Shown here piece by piece: positions 1 to 5,286 of a stretch of DNA of 6,014 nucleotides (positions are counted from its first letter, which is position 1; each line of letters opens with the position of its first letter). Both the position numbers and the translations under genes were made by a program. The notes beneath the pieces were generated by a model, which saw only the letters and a program-made list of their open reading frames with translations, ran no database searches and was not told the DNA's origin. The stretch covers positions 1 to 6,014 of the forward strand of contig JAZRKT010000075.1 in assembly GCA_045646465.1 (NCBI GenBank), in the 5' to 3' direction. This DNA is from UMGS1387 sp045646465 (GTDB taxonomy: Bacteria > Bacillota > Clostridia > Oscillospirales > CAG-382).

Positions 1-367
1 GAATGTGACGCTTTGCAGCGATAACGCCTTCTGAAATTTCAACTTCGCCGCAAGGACCAACCAACTTACAAGCGCCGCTTCCTGCGATGTCTCCTGATTC
101 TCTGATGGGAGCATTAACGCCGATGCTTCTTGCATCTGTAAGAGAAATTTCAACCTGTGTTGCAGGTCTTGCAGGGCCGAGAATGCTTACGCCTGCCAGT
201 TCCTTCTTGGAACCTACTACAGTTACTCTTTCTTCGCAAGCAAACTGACCGGGCTGTGACAAATCCTTCTTATGTGTAAGTTCGTGTCCCTTACCGAAAA
301 GAATTTCGATGTGCTCAGCTGTGAGATGTACGTGTCTTGCTGATGTTTCAACTAAAACCTGTGCCAT
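1..367 (-). CDS. pduL: PduL-type phosphate acyltransferase (phosphotransacylase), 3' end outside window
   Basis: This encodes the first 122 residues of a PduL-family enzyme, which swaps CoA and phosphate on a short acyl group (acyl-CoA + Pi to acyl-phosphate + CoA) so that acetate or propionate kinase can then make ATP. Seen here: RHVHL at residues 11-15, whose two histidines are zinc ligands in the family; SQPGQFACEE (37-46); the conserved IRESGD (88-93); and the start of the second zinc motif, AKRHI, at the left edge. The ATG at 365-367 has an AGGAG ribosome site 8 nt upstream. The zinc motif sits only 11 residues from the start, so there is no N-terminal encapsulation peptide of the kind that targets PduL to microcompartments. 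A cytosolic role is therefore inferred. It lies 37 bp behind the transducer-family gene on the same strand and is probably co-transcribed from the 836-864 promoter. Acetyl versus propionyl preference cannot be read from the sequence. Confidence 0.92.
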   Translation of the reverse strand, partial: MAQVLVETSARHVHLTAEHIEILFGKGHELTHKKDLSQPGQFACEERVTVVGSKKELAGVSILGPARPATQVEISLTDARSIGVNAPIRESGDIAGSGACKLVGPCGEVEISEGVIAAKRHI

Positions 368-404
368 TTTTCTGACTCCTTTAATATATGTATTTATTTT
401 TTTA

Positions 405-782
405 TTATTCTACTGGGTATGCAATGGTTGTCATAAGTGCCATTTCAACAGCACTTGTATCAAGTCTTGAATACTGCACAACAAGCTCTGTGTTGGACTC
501 GGCAAGAATTGCATAAGGTACGTCACGGACGATTTTTTCGCCATGTTTTGATACTATTTTATCAAGTCTTATATGGTGTGTTCTGCCCGCCTTACACTGA
601 CTTACAAACTCGCCTTCAATCTTATCTCTGTCTTCATAAAAAAGTGTAAGGTTGATTTCTGCATCAACGTCTGTTGTATTGATGACACAGATAGACTCGT
701 GGCTTACATTTTCGTTCTTAGAAACGGAGTTAAGAAAGCAGTCAGGTATGAGCCATGTTTTCTTACCGTAGGTTTTTCCCAT
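405..782 (-). CDS. Anabaena sensory rhodopsin transducer (ASRT)-family protein, PF07100
   Basis: This is a 125-aa soluble protein of the family named after the Anabaena sensory rhodopsin transducer. Recognition rests on the whole pattern: CVINTTDVDAEI (32-43), FYEDRD (48-53), AGRTHHIRL (65-73), RDVPYAILAES (86-96), VVQYSRLDT (101-109) and the ending ALMTTIAYPVE (115-125). The length matches the founding member. Family members form small beta-sandwich oligomers and have been proposed, from comparative genomics, to bind small molecules, possibly sugars; most bacteria that carry one have no rhodopsin. The frame is open 16 codons further upstream, but the ATG at 780-782 is chosen because GAGGTG sits 6 nt before it (789-794) and family homology begins there. 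No membrane segment or signal peptide is visible. It is first in an operon with the pduL-like gene. Family assignment is confident; the ligand and role are unknown. Confidence 0.88.
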   Translation of the reverse strand: MGKTYGKKTWLIPDCFLNSVSKNENVSHESICVINTTDVDAEINLTLFYEDRDKIEGEFVSQCKAGRTHHIRLDKIVSKHGEKIVRDVPYAILAESNTELVVQYSRLDTSAVEMALMTTIAYPVE

Positions 783-835
783 TTTTGTCACCTCATCAAT
801 TTTTGTTAAAGATTGACATTTTTTCAACAATTTAC

Positions 836-864
836 ATTATAGCACGTAATAATCAAAAAATCAA
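836..864 (-). promoter_or_regulatory. Sigma-A promoter of the transducer-family/pduL operon
   Basis: On the minus strand, TTGATT (859-864) and a consensus TATAAT (836-841) are separated by exactly 17 bp. Transcription would start near 829, giving a leader of about 47 nt before the ATG at 782. The -35 box overlaps the stop codon of the possible small ORF at 853-993. No clear operator was seen. Confidence 0.75.
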
Positions 865-993
865 GTATTTTTTTGCTGTTTTAACACATTCATAGCAATC
901 GCACAAAACATCGGTATCTTTTGGTACTTTTTGATGTTTATTTACCGATTTAACCGTTGAAATATAAAAGTTTTCAAGGTAAATTTTGAACAT
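853..993 (-). CDS. Possible 46-aa small protein, unrecognised
   Basis: I do not recognise this product. The ATG at 991-993 follows AGAGGAG at a good 6-nt spacing, which is the main reason to list it. The frame is open further upstream to an ATG at 1101, but that start has no ribosome site. The peptide is basic in its middle (KSVNKHQK), has a cysteine cluster CDCYEC near the C-terminus, and ends KKYLIF. It has no clear membrane helix. No convincing promoter was found immediately upstream, and a hairpin followed by a T-run (1011-1049) lies just before it, which would tend to stop transcription entering from the right. It may be a chance ORF, a leader peptide or a real small gene. The alternative is that the 831-1240 gap is simply non-coding. 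Confidence 0.3.
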   Translation of the reverse strand: MFKIYLENFYISTVKSVNKHQKVPKDTDVLCDCYECVKTAKKYLIF

Positions 994-1010
994 ATGAAAC
1001 TCCTCTTTCA

Positions 1011-1049
1011 AAGAAAATGGGTTGCAGTATAATGATTTACCGCAACCCA
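1011..1049 (-). terminator. Possible intrinsic terminator downstream of the TetR unit
   Basis: TGGGTTGC (1018-1025) pairs perfectly with GCAACCCA (1042-1049) around a 16-nt loop. On the minus strand the stem is followed by TTTTCTTTG. It sits about 190 bp beyond the TetR stop codon with no better hairpin between. The stem is short and the loop long, so strength is uncertain. It also lies about 25 bp before the start of the possible small ORF, where it could act as an attenuator. The rest of the gap, 1050-1240, holds short inverted repeats but no gene I can support. Confidence 0.4.
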
Positions 1050-1240
1050 AAATATACAAAATTAGACTATTATTTGCCGCAACAATTCCGTTTCCGTCCA
1101 TTTTTATGGGATATTAAAATTATCTCTGTTTTCTTTTCTGTTAAAAGTAGTATAATCACCATACAGAAAACCACCGTTATTTTTCCACCGAGCCTTTAGC
1201 AAAATAATTCTGACAGAACGCAAAAGTTTCATTTAAACTG

Positions 1241-1827
1241 TTATTTCTGCTTTCCGAACACACAGTCAACAATTATTTCTGCCACCTTATTTACGGGCTT
1301 CTCGCAGCCATCCTTTACCCATTGAAGGCTAATGGCATTTATTCCGTTCAGGTAATACAGCATCACGTATTTTCTGTCCTGTGCGGCGTAATCAAATCTG
1401 TCAAGAATAGGGCAGAATATATTTTCAAACAGCCTTTTATACACGCCTTCAAAATTAAAAGCTTTGATGTGAGTTACTGCGGTGCAGAATATTTCGCGGT
1501 TTTCCTTGATATAAGTAAGGTACGGAATAAGATACTTTTCATTTATAAAGCATAGCTCATTAACATCACAGCTTGTCAGATTAAGGGCAATTCCCTTCAA
1601 ATCGGCTGTGAAGTATGACAAAAAGCCTTCCAGCAGATACCTCGTTGTTTCTTCAAGCAAATCACACATATTTTCATAATGAAGATAAAAGGTAGAACGG
1701 TTAACATCTGCCTTTTACACAATTCGCTTATTGTTATATAGTCGAACGGCTTGTTTTTGAGCAGTGAAATCAATGCAAGGTTCATTTTCTTTGCAGTATT
1801 GAAATATTTGCTTTCCGACTTATTCAT
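1241..1827 (-). pseudogene. TetR-family transcriptional regulator broken by a single-base frameshift
   Basis: Two overlapping reading frames together make one TetR-type repressor. The N-terminal part (from ATG 1825-1827, with GAGGGAG 6 nt upstream) gives a helix-turn-helix opening with FDYITISELCKR up to residue 39. The match then jumps frame and resumes as ADVNRSTFYLHYENMCDLLEE, the classic continuation of the TetR DNA-binding domain. Restoring one base at about 1711-1712 (AAAAGG read as AAAAGGG on the minus strand) gives an uninterrupted 195-aa protein, a normal length for the family. The C-terminal domain resembles the ligand-binding halves of the short DhaS/YfiR-like group, with no identifiable ligand. 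The gene follows the 116-aa membrane protein by 27 bp and would normally control that operon. As written, the protein loses recognition helix and ligand domain, so the repressor is dead unless the deletion is a sequencing or assembly error in a short G-run. Confidence 0.85.
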
Positions 1828-1854
1828 CTCTGACTCCCTCGAATTTTTCTGTAT

Positions 1855-2205
1855 TTACTGCTCGCTTTTCTGACGGGCAAGTTCAACAATTTCGTAGGCA
1901 TACTTTGCTTTATCTTTTTCAAGAATTCTTTTGTAAACGGGATAATTGACACCGCAGCCTACAAAGCCCAACACACCGATTACTATTCCTGAAATCATCT
2001 CCACATATCCGCTTCCGATAACCTGCATTGCAAGGCACATTCCCGTACCTGCTATCAGAGACGACACAATCCCGAAGGAATATGCAAAAACCGTCGCAGG
2101 AAGCTTCGCCTTATTATCAAGCTTCTTTAGTGCCACTATTTTTGAATTTTCCTTTGGAGCATATTCCTTTGCTATTGCTTCTGCTATAATTTTGTCTGTG
2201 TTCAT
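1855..2205 (-). CDS. Small two-helix membrane protein, function unknown
   Basis: This is a 116-aa protein with an ATG at 2203-2205 preceded by a perfect AGGAGG 8 nt upstream. The N-terminal 35 residues are charged and soluble (AIAKEYAPKENSK, then ALKKLDNKAKLP). Two hydrophobic segments follow at about 36-60 and 66-88; both are rich in Gly and small residues, and the second ends near CGVNYPVYK. A charged C-terminal helix (LEKDKAKYAYEIVELARQK) closes the protein. A two-pass inner membrane protein is inferred. From memory, similar short clostridial proteins are sometimes labelled 'dihydropteridine reductase' in databases; nothing in this sequence (no nucleotide-binding or flavin motif) supports that name. 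It is the first gene of a unit with the TetR regulator 27 bp downstream, so it is probably the regulator's target. The role is unknown. Confidence 0.85.
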   Translation of the reverse strand: MNTDKIIAEAIAKEYAPKENSKIVALKKLDNKAKLPATVFAYSFGIVSSLIAGTGMCLAMQVIGSGYVEMISGIVIGVLGFVGCGVNYPVYKRILEKDKAKYAYEIVELARQKSEQ

Positions 2206-2237
2206 TTCAAGAACCTCCTAATTTATTTTACAGCTTA

Positions 2238-2266
2238 ATTATAAACAAATCCAGGCATAAAATGAA
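2238..2266 (-). promoter_or_regulatory. Promoter of the membrane protein/TetR unit
   Basis: On the minus strand a consensus TATAAT (2238-2243) has TTCATT (2261-2266) 17 bp upstream. The -10 is perfect and the -35 is weak, as is common where a regulator contributes. An imperfect palindrome with CAACAA/TTGTTG arms (2267-2290) lies immediately upstream of the -35. Confidence 0.55.
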
Positions 2267-2290
2267 CAACAACTATTTAAGCCATTGTTG
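2267..2290. promoter_or_regulatory. Candidate TetR operator (weak palindrome)
   Basis: CAACAA (2267-2272) and TTGTTG (2285-2290) form 6-bp inverted arms around a 12-bp centre. The 24-bp size and its position abutting the -35 of the operon that encodes the regulator fit an autoregulatory operator. The arms are short and AT-rich, so chance is a real alternative. Confidence 0.25.
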
Positions 2291-2296
2291 AATTCT

Positions 2297-2352
2297 AAAA
2301 ATATATACCGGCGGCATAATACAAGAACACCGCCGGCAAAAACCGACGGTGT
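2297..2352 (-). terminator. Terminator of the DUF975-like gene, with an overlapping competing hairpin
   Basis: On the minus strand, CCGGCGG (2330-2336) pairs with CCGCCGG (2308-2314), and the stem is followed by TATATATTTTT, a good intrinsic terminator. The same CCGGCGG is also the 3' arm of an earlier hairpin in which ACACCG-T-CGG pairs with CCG-C-CGGTGT around a short T-rich loop (2327-2352). The two cannot form at once. The element lies about 20-60 bp beyond the stop codon at 2370 and separates this gene from the next minus-strand unit. Confidence 0.75.
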
Positions 2353-2369
2353 ATGTAATCAGGATTAAA

Positions 2370-3290
2370 TTACTGCTGTACAGGATTCTGAGGCTGTACG
2401 GGAGCCTGAGGCTGTGCAGGTGCCTGATACTGAGGCTGTGCAGGCTGCTGGGGTGCCTGATACTGGGGCTGCACGGGCTGCTGATACTGAGGCTGTACAG
2501 GCTGCTGATACTGTGGCTGTACGGGAACCTTCTTTACGGGCTTAGGAAGCTTAAAGAAAGCAGCCTTATAAAGTCCCTTGAATATGGGAAGGAATACGAA
2601 GCAAACAATTGTAAATACAAATGAAATGATGCCGAAAATTCCGCCAATAAAGGGAATACGTCCTGTTACGCCTGCAAGTGCGCCGAGAATAACGCCTGCA
2701 AAGAATACTGCAGCATTGCAAACAAGGTCAGCAAGCCACATATGAAGCACCTTGCCGCTTGTCATCTTCATGGAAATACGAAGAGCCTCTGTAGCATTTA
2801 CTTCGGGCTGGGTCATAAGGATATAAGGAACAAATTCATAGGAATAAGACTTATAAACCATAAATACAACTGAAGCAAGAAGACAAACAACTGTTATAAA
2901 AATCGAAAGCGCCGCGCCCATTCCAAAGGGAAGCCAGCCAAAGAGCATACTAAATACAACACCTACTACAATTGAAGCCGCAACGCCTGCTATGACCCAG
3001 ATTACGGACCAGAGCTTACGCCAAGCCATACCGCCTGCAACTTTGAAGAATTTTTTTGTTCCTTCAAAAAGCTGGTCGGAATAAACCTGCTTACCTTCAA
3101 GTCCATCGAGGTAAACCTTAGCCATACCTGCGGTAATTACGAATGAAAATGCTGTTCCGATAATGCCTACGGGTAATGTCACAAGTGTTGCAATTGCACA
3201 AATCAATGTGCTGAGAAGCGAAAGACCCAGAAGTCTTAAAGGTTTCTTGGCAAGTACTTTAAATGCCTGTGTGTACGCTTTGATAAACAT
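2370..3290 (-). CDS. DUF975-like multi-pass membrane protein with Pro/Gln-rich repeat tail
   Basis: This is a 306-aa integral membrane protein. The ATG at 3288-3290 is chosen because AAGGAG lies 8 nt upstream; a TTG two codons earlier would crowd that site. Hydrophobic segments fall at about 19-58, 93-118, 122-147, 182-208 and 213-240, suggesting about six crossings. The loop ending MTQPEVNATEALRISMKMTSGK (159-180) resembles the conserved 'EAL..S..mM.G' region of DUF975-type proteins, so that family is my best guess, not a firm one. From residue 250 the chain becomes a soluble tail of near-repeats of PVQPQYQQ, then PAQPQYQAP and PVQPQNPVQQ. Nothing enzymatic is visible. It has its own promoter and terminator, so it appears monocistronic. 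A role in the envelope is inferred only from its membrane topology. Confidence 0.85.
   Translation of the reverse strand: MFIKAYTQAFKVLAKKPLRLLGLSLLSTLICAIATLVTLPVGIIGTAFSFVITAGMAKVYLDGLEGKQVYSDQLFEGTKKFFKVAGGMAWRKLWSVIWVIAGVAASIVVGVVFSMLFGWLPFGMGAALSIFITVVCLLASVVFMVYKSYSYEFVPYILMTQPEVNATEALRISMKMTSGKVLHMWLADLVCNAAVFFAGVILGALAGVTGRIPFIGGIFGIISFVFTIVCFVFLPIFKGLYKAAFFKLPKPVKKVPVQPQYQQPVQPQYQQPVQPQYQAPQQPAQPQYQAPAQPQAPVQPQNPVQQ
2373..2525 (-). repeat. In-frame tandem repeat encoding the Pro/Gln/Tyr tail
   Basis: About 150 bp encode residues 256-306 of the membrane protein. Two full 24-bp units (PVQPQYQQ) are followed by variants that replace Val with Ala or insert AP. Units at the 5' end are the most alike and those near the stop are degenerate, the usual pattern of repeat expansion by slippage. 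The tail is low-complexity and probably unfolded. Confidence 0.85.
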
Positions 3291-3332
3291 AAACAAAACT
3301 CCTTAACAAATATTAGCTGTACGCTTACCATT

Positions 3333-3361
3333 ATATTAACACACGATAACAAAAATGTCAA
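3333..3361 (-). promoter_or_regulatory. Strong promoter of the DUF975-like gene
   Basis: On the minus strand a perfect TTGACA (3356-3361) and TAATAT (3333-3338) are spaced by 17 bp. An overlapping TATAAT (3330-3335) would need a 20-bp spacer and is less likely. The leader would be about 35-40 nt. Confidence 0.75.
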
Positions 3362-3395
3362 CCGATTTCAGTTATTTTACGACAAAATCCGACAA

Positions 3396-3878
3396 TTATT
3401 TATGATATTTTTCGCCTGCATTGATGGTAAAGGCTCTGTAAATCTGCTCGCACAGCATAACTCCGAAAAGCCCGTGGGCAAAGGTCATGGGCGAAAATGA
3501 CAGGCGCAAATCACACGCAGACTTTACATTATCCGAAAGTCCGTGGGATGAGCCCACAACAAATACTATTTCGCTTTTTCCCATATTTGCTGCCTTTTCA
3601 AAAACAGAGGCGAACTGCTCGCTTGACATCGTTTTTCCTTCAACGCACATTGCTATTTTATATGCGCTTTTTAAAAGGTACGGCAAAACGCTTTTTGCTT
3701 CCTTGTCAAGTGCAGTATTTATTTCATTTTTGGTAGGATTATCGGGCAGGTTTTCGGGTTTTAAAACCTTTTCGTTAAATTTTGCGTATTTCCCGATACG
3801 CTTTATATACTCATCCATACCCTTTCTGAAATACTCGTCCTTTTGCTGTCCGAAATATACGTATGTTATGTTAAGCAT
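3396..3878 (-). CDS. rlmH: 23S rRNA pseudouridine-1915 N3-methyltransferase RlmH
   Basis: RlmH is a small SPOUT (knotted) methyltransferase that uses S-adenosylmethionine to methylate pseudouridine 1915 in helix 69 of 23S rRNA on assembled 70S ribosomes. The 160-aa length matches the family (about 155-160). Seen here: the N-terminal strand MLNITYVYFG, the cofactor loop VVGSSHGLSD (107-116), LSFSPMTFAHG (126-136), EQIYRAF (144-150) and the conserved terminal YHK (158-160). The frame is open 13 codons further upstream to a TTG, but the ATG at 3876-3878 has AAAGGAG just before it and matches the family start. One oddity: the usual H-[QL]-x-x-R stretch after 'MT' reads HGLFG here (135-139), so the customary arginine is glycine. 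It is divergent from kdgK. No terminator is evident before the DUF975-like gene. Confidence 0.93.
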   Translation of the reverse strand: MLNITYVYFGQQKDEYFRKGMDEYIKRIGKYAKFNEKVLKPENLPDNPTKNEINTALDKEAKSVLPYLLKSAYKIAMCVEGKTMSSEQFASVFEKAANMGKSEIVFVVGSSHGLSDNVKSACDLRLSFSPMTFAHGLFGVMLCEQIYRAFTINAGEKYHK

Positions 3879-3935
3879 TTTTCTCCTTTCGCCGTCTTTT
3901 CTTTCAAGATAGTTCAATCTTTACATTTCGTGCTA

Positions 3936-3964
3936 TTGACTTTTATTCAAAACGGTGGTAAACT
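3936..3964 (+). promoter_or_regulatory. Probable kdgK promoter
   Basis: TTGACT (3936-3941) and TAAACT (3959-3964) are separated by 17 bp on the plus strand. Transcription would begin near 3971, giving a leader of about 123 nt. A small TGCC/GGCA inverted repeat within the leader, close to the ribosome site (about 4065-4078), is too short to call a regulatory structure. Confidence 0.55.
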
Positions 3965-4009
3965 AAAAATGATAATAAGGGAAGTTTGGGTTTATTTTCA
4001 GTTTTTTAC

Positions 4010-4038
4010 ATTATAACACAGAAATTTACTTATTGCAA
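4010..4038 (-). promoter_or_regulatory. Probable rlmH promoter
   Basis: On the minus strand, TTGCAA (4033-4038) and a consensus TATAAT (4010-4015) have a 17-bp spacer. Transcription would begin near 4003, giving a leader of about 125 nt. This promoter lies inside the leader of kdgK and faces the kdgK promoter. Confidence 0.6.
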
Positions 4039-4093
4039 CATTCCTTATTCAAAAAGTAATTTATTGCCAAAAACGGCAGAAAGGGATATAAAA

Positions 4094-5113
4094 ATGAAAG
4101 CAGTATGCTTCGGCGAAATTATGTTAAGACTTACACCCAACCTTTATGACAGATTTGTTCAGACCGAAAAGTTCTGTGCGAGCTTCGGCGGCGGCGAAGC
4201 CAATGTTTCCGTTTCTCTCCAGAACTACGGCATTGACTCTTCCTTCGTAACAAAGCTTCCCACTCACGAAATCGGTCAGATGGCAGTTAACAGCCTTCGC
4301 AAGTTCGGTGTTGACACAGGCGACATTGCAAGAGGCGGCGAAAGAGTTGGTATTTACTTTCTTGAAAAGGGTGCCTCTGTAAGAGGCTCAAAGGTTGTTT
4401 ATGATAGAGCTCACTCCTCCATTGCAACAGCAACAAAGGAAGACTTTGACTGGAATGAAATCCTTGACGGAGCAGACTGGTTCCATTTTACAGGCATTAC
4501 ACCTGCTCTCGGCGACAACGTAGCTGAAATTACACTTGAAGCTGTTAGGGCTGCAAAGGAAAAGGGCATCACCGTTTCCTGCGACCTCAACTACAGAAAG
4601 AAGCTGTGGAGCAAGGAAAAGGCAAGAGAAGTTATGGCTACTCTTATGCCCTACGTTGACGTATGCATCGCCAACGAAGAAGACGCAGACGACGTATTCG
4701 GCATCAAGGCTGAGGGCACAGACGTTAACGCAGGCAAACTCAACCACGAAGGCTACAAGAGCGTTGCAAAGCAGCTTGCTGACCGTTTCGGCTTCAAGTA
4801 TGTTGCAATAACTCTTCGCGAAAGCATTTCCGCCAACGACAACAACTGGGGTGCTATGCTCTACGATGGAAGCGAGTACTTCTTCTCCAACAAGTATAGC
4901 TTGCACATCGTTGACAGAGTAGGCGGCGGCGACTCCTTCGGTGCAGGACTTATTTATTCAATGCTTACAGGCAAGTCCAGCCAGGATATTATTGAATTTG
5001 CAGTTGCTGCATCTGCTCTCAAGCACACCATCGAAGGCGATATGAATCTTGTTTCCGTCGGTGAGGTTGAGGCTCTCGTTAAAAACGGTGGCAGCGGCAG
5101 AGTACAGAGATAA
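4094..5113 (+). CDS. kdgK: 2-keto-3-deoxygluconate kinase (PfkB family)
   Basis: KdgK phosphorylates 2-keto-3-deoxygluconate with ATP to give KDPG, which KDPG aldolase splits to pyruvate and glyceraldehyde-3-phosphate; this is the route for pectin-derived galacturonate and glucuronate. The 339-aa length suits the family. Seen here: CFGEIMLRLTP (5-15), the sugar-side motif FGGGEANVS (31-39), CDLNYRKKLW (163-172), IANEED (192-197), the RESISANDNNWGAMLYDG stretch typical of bacterial KDG kinases (242-259), and the PfkB signature DRVGGGDSFGAGL (274-286) with Asp280 as catalytic base. The frame is open upstream to 3986, but ATG 4094 has AAGGG at 8 nt and starts on the family N-terminus. No aldolase or uronate isomerase is adjacent, so it stands alone here. 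PfkB substrate calls can err toward fructokinase, but the motif set favours KDG. Confidence 0.88.
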   Translation: MKAVCFGEIMLRLTPNLYDRFVQTEKFCASFGGGEANVSVSLQNYGIDSSFVTKLPTHEIGQMAVNSLRKFGVDTGDIARGGERVGIYFLEKGASVRGSKVVYDRAHSSIATATKEDFDWNEILDGADWFHFTGITPALGDNVAEITLEAVRAAKEKGITVSCDLNYRKKLWSKEKAREVMATLMPYVDVCIANEEDADDVFGIKAEGTDVNAGKLNHEGYKSVAKQLADRFGFKYVAITLRESISANDNNWGAMLYDGSEYFFSNKYSLHIVDRVGGGDSFGAGLIYSMLTGKSSQDIIEFAVAASALKHTIEGDMNLVSVGEVEALVKNGGSGRVQR

Positions 5114-5147
5114 ATTAAATCTGCTTAAATTTTCACGGCAAATCAAA

Positions 5148-5190
5148 AGGGTCTGTAGCAAAACTATTGTTACAGACCCTATATTTGTAT
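5148..5190. terminator. Strong bidirectional terminator after kdgK
   Basis: AGGGTCTGTAGCAA (5148-5161) pairs with TTGTTACAGACCCT (5167-5180) with one G-T wobble and a 5-nt loop. On the plus strand it is followed by ATATTTGTATGT; on the minus strand by TTTTGATTT. It lies 35 bp after the kdgK stop and can also stop leftward transcription from the GltD-like gene, which has no closer terminator. Confidence 0.85.
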
Positions 5191-5211
5191 GTAATCTACA
5201 AATCTCTTACA

Positions 5212-5242
5212 GGTCGATGCCCACATCGGCCCGTTATTTTTT
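5212..5242 (+). repeat. GC-rich hairpin with T-tract: second terminator or dispersed palindromic repeat
   Basis: GGTCGATG (5212-5219) pairs with CATCGGCC (5224-5231), with one G-T wobble and a 4-nt loop, and is followed by a run of six Ts (5237-5242). By shape it is a back-up terminator for kdgK. From memory, similar palindromes with a GCCGATGTGGGCATCG core occur many times between genes in gut Clostridia genomes, so it may instead be a dispersed REP-like element; this was not checked. Confidence 0.5.
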
Positions 5243-5286
5243 GTGCAAAACGCAAATTTACCACTGGCATTTTGAATACAAAAGCT

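Noticed and set aside
1..404. Microcompartment locus suggested by pduL
   Set aside because: No shell protein or encapsulation peptide is present in the window, so only a cytosolic PduL can be supported.
1017..1199. Plus-strand 60-codon open frame in the gap
   Set aside because: No ribosome site and no recognisable protein character; it spans the hairpin at 1018-1049.
1946..2221. Plus-strand open frame of 91 codons
   Set aside because: It is antisense to the 116-aa membrane protein, which has a perfect AGGAGG and a promoter.
2373..2525. CRISPR-like regular repeats
   Set aside because: The units are contiguous, in frame and without spacers; they encode the protein tail.
2349..2624. Plus-strand open frame rich in Leu/Arg/Tyr
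   Set aside because: It is the antisense reading of the Pro/Gln repeat tail; low complexity only.
3487..3912. Long plus-strand open frame (141 codons) opposite rlmH
   Set aside because: It is an antisense shadow of rlmH, which has clear family motifs, correct length and a ribosome site.
4388..4906. Long minus-strand open frame (172 codons) opposite kdgK
   Set aside because: It mirrors the codon pattern of kdgK and is Cys/Val-rich with no recognisable domain or ribosome site.
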